DNA from: Scedosporium boydii
Taxonomy: Eukaryota; Ascomycota; Sordariomycetes; Microascales; Microascaceae
Length of the DNA: 64,000 nucleotides
Assembly (NCBI GenBank): GCA_002221725.1
Contig: NJFT01000023.1
Location: forward strand, 62,001-126,000
Direction of reading: 5' to 3'
The position numbers and the translations under genes were made by a program. The notes below the pieces were generated by a model. The model was not told where the DNA came from. It did no database searches and was given only the letters and a program-made list of their open reading frames with translations. This document shows, in pieces, positions 35,704 through 47,349 of this stretch; position 1 is the stretch's first letter, and each line of letters starts with the position of its first letter.

Positions 35704-37627
35704 TTTGTCTAAAAATTCGAGGTGTTTTGGTGGTAGATATGACCCGACTGCCATCTTTGGCCCGAGAGAGAATAAGTTGGAATTTATAGAGTCAATCGTC
35801 GAGTGAAGTTGCGTGCTCGGCACAAACGGCGATTTGTGAATGCTCGAGTTTCCTTATCATTTTGACCCCCAACCATGAGACAGACTCGAACTAATGCAAG
35901 TGGCTGACTCCCGTGGAGCACTAGAGACAAAATATGCAACCGGATGAAGTGTGGGTCAGGGAGTACTGAAGGACCCTGTCGGAACCAGCATGCCTGATAA
36001 ACCGACTCCACTCCGGTTGCTCAAGAGAAAATAACGCTGATGAGAATCTCTATATATCGCTTGATTATATTCGGGGGGTAAGGTCCAAGATATTCGGCGG
36101 ATTTCGCTTCCCTCTTGCGCCCGGTCCATTCACCATGGAAATACGTAATGCGGAGCTTGAGAAAGATCAAGAATCCCCTGCTGTTATTTATTTCCTGCCA
36201 GCTTCCGCCCACGGTGCCAATGGCGACGTTGTTGGGCGTAATGTTACATTCCCGAAAAGGTGAAGACCGTGGGTTGTATGTTAATCCTTGACTGCGGCCC
36301 GAAGTATCAAGCCCGGCCATTCCGGCTCTATAGAGTTTAGAGGATATGAGCGCTTCAAAAAGATACTACTAATGTATCAGTATGATAACACGGCAGGTGT
36401 TGCGGCGTGAGAGGACGGGATGCTGGGGCTTGTTCTGGGAGACTTGGTGGTCTCGACCCGGTACGTTCTTCCGACAGCTCCCCGCTTCGGTGTTTTAGTC
36501 CCCAGCCTTCGGGTCTTCCCGGCTTCCCCGGACTCCCGGGACGCAAGCTGATGCTTCTGTGCTGATGACAATCGTAGGTCTAATAATATCGGCAATTGAA
36601 GTTTTTCTAGAAATAGATTACGCAGGCGGGTCACAGCGGCTCCAACTCAGAATAGCAATACTAGACGGAACTATACTTTCCACATCCTCGAGATGGTGAT
36701 GAGGGATATGAATCTCTACTACTAGGAGTTCTTTGGGCTAACCATGGTGCGGCTAGAGTTCAACATTGAGGATGAGGCATTGAACTGGCCAACGAGAGTG
36801 AGGTTTCCATATGCGCCAGCGTATTTTCTCAAGATGTCATCAGGGCGAGGGAGAGTGCCAGGCTTGTTAGGGCGCGTAGTTATCACATCAACAAACCAAC
36901 AGTGTATGTCGAGCCGACGCTCCCAAATGGGGATGTTGGGGATAGCAGTGGCTCTGGACGCTGGAGTAGGATAGCTGGAATAGAAGAGTTTAAAGGGAGA
37001 TAATATTAGTCCGGAGCAGCCGGGGATGCAGTACATTATCTAATCAGGAATAGGAGGGGTACACATTTATAAGGGGCCCCCAAACACCAAGACCTAAATC
37101 TGTCTCTAAATTGATGTTCAATGGCCTCCTACCTCCCCCAGAAAGTTAAGCCGTCCCCACCGAGAAAGATCCCCTTTATACTGTCAATCCTGGAGAAACT
37201 CCCACATCGGTATGTAGCGTTTTCATATGCCGGCGGAAGTGGTCTAACCGCCGGGTGGAGTAACCGCATACGGAGCACAAATTCTCGGATGAAGGGTACA
37301 GATCACGATGCCTGGTGATTCTGTGCTTGTGAAGGGCAGACGAGGACTGACATATTTTCGAGCATCCCGGGGCGCGACATGAGTAGGCCTTCCTGGATGG
37401 AGGGAGCCAAAGTTAGACCCAGAGTTAGAACAGCCCGATATACGATAGAGTGGCGAGGAAACTCAACTGCTTATTGACCCTGGATGGAGAGGGATTGCTT
37501 AGAATCTCGACACTGGAAGGCCCGGTAGTCCGAGTTCGGCTTCGAGTTTGCGTTTCGCCTTTACTATCCGACACTACCTCTGAGGGATGAGACAAAGGGG
37601 AAGTGAAGTTCTCGCGCAAACAGGAAG
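35704..37627. other. Intergenic, no supported gene
   Basis: Overlapping frames at 36720-37036 on both strands lack features. The region looks like ordinary non-coding DNA. Confidence 0.5.
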
Positions 37628-39364
37628 TCAATGTCCTATACGTCTCATCGTGTGCGAAGATCTGTTAATAGATATTTTTAGCATTTCTACGCTGCCATAA
37701 TATAACTCGTGGGGCGAGGTGATGCAGCTTAATACCTGGGCAACTTCCAAGACGAATTCTCGGACTTGATCTAGAGATCTGAGACAAGCCAGCCTCACGA
37801 ATGTCTCGGCGGCTGAGACAAGAGCCTGAAGGCCCGGTATTTCACGGCTGTCGCCAGTCCGAAGCCGCGCAAAGGCTCCTTCTGTAACCTTCGTCTCGAA
37901 CACCCGTTGGTCCTGATCTGTGGAAAATCCACGTCGGTAATACCTGACTGTTGCCCCCTTTCCAGAAAGAGTAAATAAAAAGTCGACAATTTCGCCCTGT
38001 GCAAAGGCATACACGACCTGAAAGATGGATGTTTCATGCAGTGCCTCGAGCGAGGGCCGGTGGATATTCTGTTTTGCCGCCGCCATTGGCGGTTCTATCG
38101 ACGAGATGAGTTGCGGATCGATGCAGTGGTCGGTCTCATCGCCATTGTACCACACTGATTTCAAAAAGTTCGGTGGGATGGTATATCCAGGGCCGGTACT
38201 AAATGCCTGTGTGCTGCGGAGATTTCCTCCAATAGAGGCCGCCCGTGGAGGAGAGTAGTTCTCTGCAGAGAGGTTCTGAAAGCGAAAATTCTCAGCCCAA
38301 ACACCAGCTTGACCCATTGTGGATTCCCAAATTTGAGATTTTGCGAAAGCATTGGTGATCGAGCCAAGGTCAACACGGAAAATATCAGCAGCTGAGCCAA
38401 AATCAACACCAGATGTAATATCGAAGTCAGGACCGTCGGGGATTTTCTGAGTCTGGAGTTGACTCTTCGCTTCAGGCCATAGGCTCTCAGCAAGCCGAGA
38501 AAAGTCCTCACGCTCGTGATCACAAACGATATCCCTCCAGAGATTCAACCCGGATAGAACATCCGCCGGTTTAATCTTCTCTTTGGCGACAAGGACCTTC
38601 GACATAGCATACGACATGGTCAACAGTGCAAAGATGTTAGTGAGGTCATCTGGCACCACTCCACGAAGAACATCCTTGAAGGTTAAGACCCCGCGGTTCC
38701 TGAGGTCTTTCGGTCCCCGAAGGGTGCTCAGAACTCGGGAAAGCGCCGGTGAAGTGAACTTTCGGGCAATACGCTTCATTTTCCTGTATTCGCGCACGAA
38801 ATAGTGTCGAAGGGACCTCAAGTCGTTCCAGGCGGTTTCAAATGTTTCTTTAAAATTTGACGTTATCCTCCTAACAGCTGATATGTGTTCGGCAGGGTCG
38901 GAAAGGTCAGGATGAGGGCACTGGGAATCGTCCTGTACTTGCTGTACTTCATCAACGGAGAAGGTTGCTTCATGAGACCAGGTGGAAGGTTCCACTGCAA
39001 CTTTAGGAACTGCGGGAGCATCAGAAAAGTAGCCCCAGCAGGCGAAGAGTTCCTTGTGGTTACTCTCAAGCTGGGAAAACTCCGAGTGTCTTTGGCCAAT
39101 GATTGGGAAAGTCGTGCGTCCCGCCACGGGGTCAGGAGAGTCGCCTTCCCAGATCGCATCATGGAGGTGTGCCGAACTCCCATGTTCCTCGGACTGCGAT
39201 GTACCCAAGACGATAGAGCCCTCGGGCTCCAGCTCATCTAGGACTTCAAAACCTGTAATCATTCCATTGAACATGGTATCAGCATAGGCCCTTTGGAACA
39301 CGGTTGGGGTACATTGGTCAACCCAATCCAGCAAGTCAGGGTGTGAATAACGATCGCCAATCAT
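37628..39364 (-). CDS. Large protein of unknown function, 578 aa
   Basis: The reading frame is open over nearly 1.8 kb without introns. The first true ATG is at 39364 (MIGDRYSHPD); the 15 codons before it have only a TTG. I do not recognise a domain. The N-terminal third is acidic and low in structure. Around residues 170-260 there is a basic helical region (RSLRHYFVREYRKMKRIARKF). The middle has a helix-rich segment with FKDVLRGVVPDDLTNIFALL, and the C-terminus is helical. The domain order (acidic head, basic middle, helical tail) recalls C-terminal parts of fungal regulators, but no zinc finger is seen. No membrane segment or signal peptide. Composition and length make it a real gene; the function is open. 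Confidence 0.7.
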   Translation of the reverse strand: MIGDRYSHPDLLDWVDQCTPTVFQRAYADTMFNGMITGFEVLDELEPEGSIVLGTSQSEEHGSSAHLHDAIWEGDSPDPVAGRTTFPIIGQRHSEFSQLESNHKELFACWGYFSDAPAVPKVAVEPSTWSHEATFSVDEVQQVQDDSQCPHPDLSDPAEHISAVRRITSNFKETFETAWNDLRSLRHYFVREYRKMKRIARKFTSPALSRVLSTLRGPKDLRNRGVLTFKDVLRGVVPDDLTNIFALLTMSYAMSKVLVAKEKIKPADVLSGLNLWRDIVCDHEREDFSRLAESLWPEAKSQLQTQKIPDGPDFDITSGVDFGSAADIFRVDLGSITNAFAKSQIWESTMGQAGVWAENFRFQNLSAENYSPPRAASIGGNLRSTQAFSTGPGYTIPPNFLKSVWYNGDETDHCIDPQLISSIEPPMAAAKQNIHRPSLEALHETSIFQVVYAFAQGEIVDFLFTLSGKGATVRYYRRGFSTDQDQRVFETKVTEGAFARLRTGDSREIPGLQALVSAAETFVRLACLRSLDQVREFVLEVAQVLSCITSPHELYYGSVEMLKISINRSSHTMRRIGH

Positions 39365-40757
39365 TTCGGCAACGGGAAAATCGAATGGTGGTTTATAGGT
39401 GAATGGCAAGTATTGAAATTTTTTACTTCATGTGAATGGGGGTATTTCTTAAATTTGCCTGGGAGAAGGTTAGGTTTAGGTTAATAGGAGTACTGACAGC
39501 TTTGGGATCAGCTTCCTTGGTCCCCAGAGATCAAAACAGTCCCCAGACGCTGGTCCCCACACACTGGTCCCCAGATCCCTCGACAAGAGTGAACGAATTC
39601 AGCCCTGAAAATTTAATTGGATGACCAGCTTTGACAACCTGGATTTTTGTACTTACAGGTAACTCGGCCGCAAATTTTTTGGTACTGCGACCGGAAGGGA
39701 CTGAGAAATTGTGATCAATTGAGGATGGAGCGCTGCTATGTGCAATATATCCTACCTTATGTGTCTCTAGCTCAGTGCCGATTCCTGCTGTAATTGCTAA
39801 AGGGCTACTCTTCATCGTCTACAAATGGCCTCTAGGTAGCGAGTGCTCCGTCGTCCGAGAAAGCGATGTTCCCTGGCGTCCCGCTACAGCTGCGAAGCGG
39901 ACCCGCGTCCCGCAAGAGTCGTGAAAGGGAGTGCACCTTGCCAGTGCTCTAACTTTGACCATACTAGGTGCAGCCGTTCATTCATAATACAGTCTCCCCG
40001 TCGCTGTCTAGTCCAGGGTTGTACCCCGAAGCTCCCTTTGGTCAGGCATTGTTAAACCAGTCACGATTCTCGACAATTTATTAGAATCTTGAACCAGAAC
40101 TGTTGTGTATGGAGGAGACCGGCAGGGGGCGCTTCCGATGCATGACTCAAGTTGAGCCAATTCCCTGTAGGTCAGGATATGGCTATCCGTCCGGACTTTA
40201 ATGGAGAAGGAAACAAAATAGCAGTGTGCTGGGGAAGAGGTTGTTAATGCTAGCGGCATCGGCATCGGACAGATGGGGATATAGAATGCTTTACTTGCTG
40301 CGTTTATTGCCATGCGTAGGTATAATTGTAGTTATTGGTCACTCGGCTGGCTTCAGAGGAAAATTAAAAGAAAAAAAAATTGAGAGGCGGAGTGAGAGAG
40401 GGAGAAAGGAATGGGAAAGAAATTCTTGATTTATCGAAATCCGTTTGGAGTAGCTTTAGGTGTGAATACTTATGTCCTGAAATAGGGAGGGCAACTTCGG
40501 GGAAGAAGAATCAAATAATACCTGAACCTGAATTTCAGTGTTGAAAGGGCGATGTTGGGGAGCACAAACGGTAGCACCTTTTGCCACAACGGTAATTAAC
40601 AGATCTATATTCATAGTCACATCGAATCAGCACGTGAAATATCTAGTTGAGTTTATTGTAAGCCATCAATTGATGCATTATAGTCATTGGCCTCGAGGGT
40701 ATTAACACTTTGAGAAACAACTCGGTTAGATATGAATTCACTGAGCAACACCATTGT
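39365..40757. other. Intergenic with a possible degenerate zinc-cluster fragment
   Basis: A plus-strand stretch at about 39843-39980 encodes RRPRKRCSL and then, further on, APCQCSNFDHTRC. That resembles the second half of a Zn2Cys6 cluster with the first half damaged. No intact frame connects it to a regulator. A minus-strand 94-residue frame at 39531-39815 starts with ATG but has no recognised domain. Confidence 0.3.
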
Positions 40758-42787
40758 TCAAGAACTGATATCATCCAGAGGGCTAATGACCCGGACAAGC
40801 GTCCCTTCAAAACTCTTCCGTGCTTTCGCCCCAAGAAAGTAGAGGGGAACCGCCAACAACATCGACAACGCCACCACCATGAACATAACCATGTAGACCT
40901 GGATCCAGCCTTGAGAATTGACCCAGTCAACAGCAACGTAAAGAAACATAAATGCCACAAGGTTCTTGATAACATTGACAGCGACTAGAATCTCCTGTGC
41001 AAACGCAGGATAGCAATCAAGTAGGTACGTCATTGCGATATTTGGGGCGTACACGGTGCCAAAGGAAACTGGGATTGGGCATTCGTTAGGCCATTGAGTC
41101 TTGCATGAAACGGAAGTGTTGAGTCTCAAGATTAACGTACCCATACCAAATCCAACAGCGAGGGCTGCCCAGTGAAGCTGATTCTGACAAGCAAACGCAA
41201 GAAGAATGCAACCCGCCGGTGCAATCAGACACCCCGGTGCCAAGGAAATCAGTCGCTTCTCAGGCGAGAAGATGCCGTGGCTTCGAATGATCAAACGTGC
41301 TGTAATCACATCGCAGATGTAACCTCCGCCGTAGCAAGCAATTGTGAAGCCGATGATAGCAGCTATTTGCATAAGACCAACGCTGCTGGGGGGGAATAGA
41401 TACGGTGGAGCAAGTAAGACGGACGGGAAAGCAAAACTAAAGCAGTCAGGTTTTAGTTAGCGAATTGGTCACCGTTCAAGATAAGCCGGTATAGTTGAGG
41501 GAAAAAGAAATGAAAAGGGAGGTTGGCTATACATCATTATGACCTGAGACGCAAGGGAACATCCGTAAACAAAGACTGTCCAGAGGACTGGAGCCGAGAT
41601 GAGGAAGACAAAGGGCACCGCGAAAGCCATCGGTAGGTCAACTCTATGGTTAGGCTGGAAGAAAGACCTCCAAACTCGAGGATAGGAGACTTTGACGACC
41701 CAACCTTCATTGTAGGTACTATGGATCTGCCTAGAGGTACCCTCAAGCTTTTCGCAGGTGGCGTCTCCATCATCTTTACTTATACTCGGCGCGCCTTCTT
41801 GGCTGGGAGAGCGAGGGGTTGGCAATGGTGGGCGATTTTAAGAGGATTCAGGATACAGGAAGAAGATGGCGAGAAGATTTAATCCGGCGAGGGCTGCGCA
41901 TAGCCAGACAAAATCTCGCCATGTCTCAGGGGTATTTTCAATCATGAATCCAGCGATGAGAGGGCCGACAGCTGATCCGGAGGAAATGAGTATGACGTAT
42001 CTGGTGACGCCGAACATTGGTCAGTCAGGACTCAGCCATTGACATGGAAGTGGCAATTCGATCATCTGAAAGTAGACATACATGGACATCATCGCTCCTC
42101 GCTCATGAAGGAAGAATATATCGGATACCACACCGGGGACGATGCTCTAAAACAGAATTAATGGTTATGAGTCAATTGTGGTGTCCGGGTCTTCAGGTCT
42201 TCAGGCAAGTTCTTCCCATCTCAGTCGACTTACCTCACCCGCCGCCGAGGCGAATCCAGAAATGCATCTTGCGGCAAGAAGTTCCGTGAAAGTCTTGGCC
42301 TTGGCTGTCCAGACAAGAACTGCAAACACGATGGCCATCGAGATGATCATCGCAGGTCTCTTGCCGTACTTGACTGACAATGGTACCCACACCATGTTTC
42401 CGACGCCGAGGAGGAGGAAATTAAACTGCGGTCAATCCCACGATTAGCGCCATCAGACAACACTGGCAAGCCGAGACTCGTCAAACACTAGTTATAGGAA
42501 ATCTAGTGGGGGCCTACCGTCAACAGAGCATTTACTTGTTGCTCAGATTTTTGAAACTGACCCTGCAGTAAGACAGTGGCCACGGAAAGGCCAGCTCCCG
42601 CAAAGTTTGCGACGAAGTTGAAGAGAGCCATTGAGAGCAGGGCGAGAATCTTGACCCAACGCGGCCAGCGCAACGGGTCCTTCGGATCGCTTGACGGTGG
42701 TGGCCAGAAACCCAGGCCGTGGTGATGTTTCGACGAAACATCAACCGCGACCTGTTCAGGAACAAACGCAATCCGATTCTGCGCCAT
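40758..42787 (-). CDS. MFS transporter, 12-TM DHA1-like, 515 aa
   Basis: Seven exons: 42787..42518, 42425..42234, 42146..42082, 42000..41857, 41802..41533, 41436..41141 and 41068..40758. All are in phase. Family marks include DPLRWPRWVK before TM1, VPLSVKYGKRPAM (motif A), SGFASAAGESIVPGVVSDIFFLHERGAM split by an intron, SSGSAVGPLIAGF (motif C) and VSFGTVYAPNIAMTYLLDCYP in the second half. The fourth intron is unusual: it is 54 bases long and removes a YPES motif that lies before an in-frame TAA. The gene is head to head with the carotenoid-oxygenase-type gene and shares its promoter, so uptake or export of the cluster substrate is a fair inference. Confidence 0.85.
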
Positions 42788-43196
42788 TGCTGTGCGAGAT
42801 TGAAAAGAAACGACAATGTTCTGCAGTTGTCGTTTGAAGAGTAATTTTAATCAGAATTGTGTCAATTAAAGTTTGCCAGTCAACGCGATATATGGGTTGG
42901 GAGCGAGGAGACGCTAGACTGGTTAGAGACTAGTCACAAGCGTGGTCCCTTCCCCATGGGGTAATGGCGGCAATTTCGGGAGAGATCTCAGATGATCGCG
43001 TGTAGTTTGTCCCCGTGTGGCTGTCGTGGTCTTTGATCTTGAATGGAGATTCCTGCATGAGAAAATATCGTGAGCTGACGTGTTTCTCAAGGCTCTACCG
43101 GATCCTACGCACAGACTTCGACTCCTGAAACGCCCTAGTCGTAAGATACGAGGCTGGTATCATTCGGTTAGGACTCGGGGTGGGACGGGGCTATAT

Positions 43197-43210
43197 CGGG
43201 TCGTCGCCGA
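43197..43210 (+). promoter_or_regulatory. Cluster operator copy 1, CGGGTCGTCGCCGA
   Basis: CGG-N7-CCG in the 568-bp divergent promoter between the MFS gene and the oxygenase gene, 146 bases before the oxygenase ATG and 410 before the MFS ATG. The same 14-mer pattern recurs once in each of the two other divergent promoters of the cluster. Inverted CGG triplets are the usual target of Zn2Cys6 dimers, and such a regulator is encoded at 51273-54126. Confidence 0.6.
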
Positions 43211-43355
43211 CAGGTTTCTTGACCGGCTACACTGATGAGCTAGGAGAAGATATGAAGGACGCGATTTCTCCTCGACCCCGGTAACTCATAAGTAGTGGCA
43301 CTAGCCATATTTGGCCCAAAGATTCATCAGTGTGGTTTTCTACATTGTCAACGAA

Positions 43356-45155
43356 ATGGCCGGGCACTTCCGTGGTACCTTGCCGCCGGCCAGCAAGTCC
43401 TTCTCTAACCTGCCCCAATTCTCGGGTTTCATGAAGCCATGTCGTTTTGAGGGCGAGGTCCACCATCTCGAGGTTCAAGGCACAATACCTCCTGAGCTGG
43501 ATGGCACGTTCTATAGGGTCATGCCTGACCCACAGTTCCCACCATTCGTCGATAACGATCCGGTAAGCGCCCAGTATTGCCATTCGGCCAACTGATTTTC
43601 CGTCTGCAAGTGAGCTAGCCTATCAGAGCAGTGTGGAGCTCTCCATTCATAGCTGATTCCGGCAACAACAGTGGTTCAATGGCGACGGTAACATTAGCGC
43701 CTTTCGCTTTCACAATGGAAACGTCAACTTTCAGCAGAAGTATGTACGAACCGAGAAATTTATTCGTGAGAGAGAAGCACAACGCGCTCTTGGCGGTACG
43801 TTATTCCAGGTGGCAGTAAAGCAATGCCAGCTAAACCGCCTTAGGGAAATATCGGAACAAGTACACGGATGCCGTGGAGTTCAAGATTCGTACGACAGCC
43901 AACACCAACATCTTCTACTTCAACAAGGTTCTTCTTGCCATCAAGGAAGATGCTCCGCCGTACGCACTCGACCCTGTGACACTTGAGACAACAGCGCTCT
44001 GTGATTTCGACGGTCAGTTGCCCAGCTTGACGTTCACGGCTCATCCAAAGGTCGATCCCAGTACCAAAGAGCTGGTCGGCTTCGGCTACGAGGCCAGAGG
44101 AGACGGCACTCCAGATGCCTGCTACTACACGATTAGTCCAGACGGCAAGTTTACCGAAGCCGTGTGGATCGTCGCTCCCGTTGTTGGGCTGATGCACGAC
44201 TTCGCCGTGACTGAAAACTGGGTACGTTTCGTTCTGAAATTCTACTATTACAATTTCAATGGCTCTGGCGCTAAACAACAATAGGTCTTGTTTCCTATCA
44301 TCCCGCAGATCTGCGATATTGACCGGCTCAAGCAAGGGGGAGAGCACTGGCAGTGGGACCCAAAAGTGCCCATCTACCTAGGTGTCCTTCCGCGCCGAGG
44401 AGCCAAGGGAACTGATGTCAAGGTAAGATTGGTACATGAAATACATCGAAACTTGCAAGCTCTTGCCAGACGCTGACATCTCCTTACGGACCACAGTGGT
44501 TTCGAGCACCGAATGCTTTCCCTGGCCATAGCACCAACGCATACGAAACACCGGACGGGAAGGTCGTATTTGACCTACCTCTAACAGATAAGAACGTCTT
44601 TTTCTGGTGGCCAGATGCTGAAGGTAATGCCCAGACCCAGAAAGTATCAAGGCGCAGTATGTCCGCTTTACCATCGATCCAAAGGCAACCGACCTCGGGC
44701 TACCAACTCCGGAGGTAATCCTCCAACGTGATATGGAGTTCCCGCGTATTGATGATAGAGTGGCAATGACACGTCACCGTCACAGCTTCTTTGATATGAT
44801 GGACCCCAAGCTAGGCACCGACTTCGGGGTGATCGCGCCAGTTCTCGGTGGCGGGCACCCACTTTATAATTCCCTCGGTCACCTTGACCACGAAACTGGC
44901 AAGCTTGAAGTCTATTTCCCCGGTCCGACACACATGGTACAGGAACCGGTGTTTGTACCACGATCGATGGACGCTCCGGAAGGCGACGGGTTCTTGGTAG
45001 CCCTGGTCAGTAATTATGCTACCATGTCGAGCGAGTTGCACATTGTGGATACGCGGAGCTTTTCATCCGCGAAGGCTATTGTCCAGCTTAACCTCAGGCT
45101 GAGAGCTGGTCTGCATGGCAACTGGGTTGACGCTAAAGAGCTTGCTGCGGAGTGA
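43356..45155 (+). CDS. Carotenoid cleavage oxygenase family, lignostilbene/resveratrol-cleaving type, frameshifted
   Basis: Five exons: 43356..43562, 43672..43795, 43845..44221, 44285..44422 and 44497..45155. The product has the family's iron-ligand histidines in [31 protein letters not shown] and the C-terminal GLHGNWVD, plus the opening [19 protein letters not shown] and [11 protein letters not shown]. This branch is close to fungal enzymes that split stilbenes such as resveratrol into two hydroxybenzaldehydes. The last exon is 659 bases, one short of frame. At 44630-44632 a run of three C stands where a fourth would give the expected [11 protein letters not shown] reading. Without it translation leaves frame and loses about 175 residues including the last His. 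It could be a real lesion or a homopolymer sequencing error, because everything downstream is well conserved. Confidence 0.88.
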
Positions 45156-45656
45156 GGTTGCTCGGGATGCTACGGAGGTCTAGTTTAGATGCTTCCGGCG
45201 GTGTTATTAGTTGACATTATTGAGGCCAAATTGACAATTGACAGTTTTGCTCCTGGTATTTGCAAATTCTCGGTAGCCATATCTGGTGTCCTTTCCATCA
45301 CCCACATCTTTGCCTCCAACAAAAGCCGGATAGAATAGATTTTGCCGACTATCGTGAAAAGTTCTTGAGGATTTCTAAGGCTTTGACATTCATCTACCAT
45401 AATCTGTTTCCAGTTGCTCTCTATATGGAAATCCGTGGCAGAAGCGGTGCATCGGTACTAGCAATGCCAAGCAGGCTCGCCAGCTTTTGAGTTCCAGGAT
45501 TTAAAAGACATGAGCCTACTCCACAAGCGTTATTTCTCACCAAGGAAAAGAATCTTTGACTCTAACTCGATGGAGGAACTGAGCTAATATGTTGTAACTA
45601 GATAATAGATCTGAAATAGATCTGATGACATCGTCCCAAGCGCCCAAGTTGTGAGT
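45156..45656. other. Convergent 3' space, nothing seen
   Basis: The region lies between the oxygenase stop and the gentisate dioxygenase stop. It is A/T-rich and probably carries both 3' ends. No gene is supported. Confidence 0.6.
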
Positions 45657-46873
45657 TTAATCCGAGACATACTTCTCAACATCTATGCCTTCGACGCGAT
45701 AAAAGCCGAGGGCTTTAAGCATGGGCTTGTCATCAAAACGATACAAGTACACCCTCTCATTCCCGTTAGCGGAGTGCTGATAGCGGTGCCAGGCCGGAAT
45801 GCAAAACGTATCGCCCTGCTTCCACTTGAGCGTCGTATCACCAATGCTGGTGCTGCCCGACCCCTCTATGACATGGTAAACCGAGGATGCAGTTTCACAG
45901 ACAGCTGGCGAGTGCGCTCCTGCGCTTAGCCTCTCCGCAGAGGCGCCGATGATTCGGCTAACTACAAATTGTGTCAGCATTGAAGGACATGAATAGTTAC
46001 TGGCCGAAGAGTTTGAGAAGAAACAAAAGCGAAAAGATGAGCCAGTTTAGTGGTTAAGACTTACTCTCGCGGCCGTCCTTCTTCAAATACGGCTCAGAAG
46101 CCCAGTTCTCGTTTTTCGCATCAAGTTTCCCCTGCATCCCAGACCATGGGAATGCTATGGGCGAATCATCGACATCCTCAGCTGGATACCGCGAAGATGC
46201 GTAGTGCTCAACAAAGTGTATCGGGAAGTGGATGAAATTGGGCAGATCGAGCCCATCAAGCCAGATAACTGGTTTGTCGTCTCCGCCTTCCTCGTCAGCC
46301 CCCTTCTTACCGTGGTCGTGCCAGTTCCAGGTCGGAGTCACGATCACGTCTCGGGGTCTCATAGCTACGCGTTGACCATGAACAGCGGTGAAACCTCCCT
46401 GGCCCTCGATAATGAAACGACAGGCGAAGGCCGTGTGCCTGTGGGCAGGAGCGGTCTCATGTGGCTGAACCAGCTGGAGGCCAGCGTAGAGAGTGTCGGT
46501 TGTGTAAGGCGCAGCTGCGTGCGGAGGTTAGTTAAGTTCTTCTTGTATCTTGAGGGGCATTAAAGGTTTGAGGCAAATTGATACCCCGAGCAGGATTAGT
46601 TAGCATCAAAACGCGGCGTTCGGCTTGTTTCTCTGCGATCAGATCTCCGGCGCGTAACAAATAAGGCCGGACATCATCATAGGACCAAAGGTATGGCACT
46701 GTTTGTGGATTCGGTGCCGGGGGGTTCAGCCGCTGCATCTGTGCCCAGAGAGGGGCCATGTTCGTAGCCTTAATCGCCTCCACAAGTTGCTCGGCTGTCT
46801 TGATTGACTCTGCCTTGTTTTCGTGTCCATTGTTGTGCGGGCCGTTTTCGCCCATTCCGTTTGTATGTGTCAT
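45657..46873 (-). CDS. Gentisate 1,2-dioxygenase, 347 aa
   Basis: Three exons: 46873..46585, 46514..46065 and 45961..45657, in phase. This bicupin dioxygenase opens the ring of gentisate (2,5-dihydroxybenzoate) between C1 and C2 to give maleylpyruvate, using Fe(II) and O2 in the cytosol. The N-terminal half has [16 protein letters not shown] and [11 protein letters not shown], then [14 protein letters not shown]. Cupin 1 holds the metal histidines in [16 protein letters not shown] (about residues 119-134) and PTWNWHDHG. Cupin 2 has [11 protein letters not shown] and [11 protein letters not shown]. The length is normal for the family. The start at 46873 is the first ATG before the conserved core. 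It shares a divergent promoter with the flavin hydroxylase that probably makes its substrate. Confidence 0.92.
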
Positions 46874-47182
46874 TGTCGTGGTTTTCAGATATTGTCCAAT
46901 ACGTCCAAACCAAATGCTAGTGGGGGACTGACTACACAGAGGTTGTCTGCCAAAGGTTATTTTTGGACAAACACATCTTCCTCTGTTCTGAATTTCATAT
47001 ATTAATATCAAGTATTTTCATGCTATGCGTAACATCCATACTACTTGAGTTAGAGGTTACCTATCCGACTACATTCCGACCTACCCCCGGGTCTGAATGA
47101 CAGGAGTTCATTGGTTAATTTGTGGCACTCCGGCTTCCGATTCTCAGCAAACGGTTCACCTCGGCTGCCTCCGGGGATATAT

Positions 47183-47196
47183 CGGGACGCTCCCGA
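47183..47196 (+). promoter_or_regulatory. Cluster operator copy 2, CGGGACGCTCCCGA
   Basis: CGG-N7-CCG in the 476-bp divergent promoter of the gentisate dioxygenase and the flavin hydroxylase, 154 bases before the hydroxylase ATG and 310 before the dioxygenase ATG. Like copy 1 it is preceded by ATAT. A further CGG-N6-CCG pair lies just upstream at 47162-47173. Confidence 0.6.
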
Positions 47197-47349
47197 GTAG
47201 TGGATGCCAAGCAATACTCCTGCCATAGTACAAATTCACCGTGACAGATTAATTCAAGACGACAATTAGGTAGCACTTAACAGACTTATTTGAACCTCAT
47301 AATTTAGCTCCCAAATTTCCTGTGTGCCTGATATTGACTCTATTGTGCC

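Noticed and set aside
36508..36520. Another CGG/CCG pair, cgggtcttcccgg
   Set aside because: The spacer is six bases and lacks the shared CG after CGGGW. It does not match the cluster element and is not in a cluster promoter.
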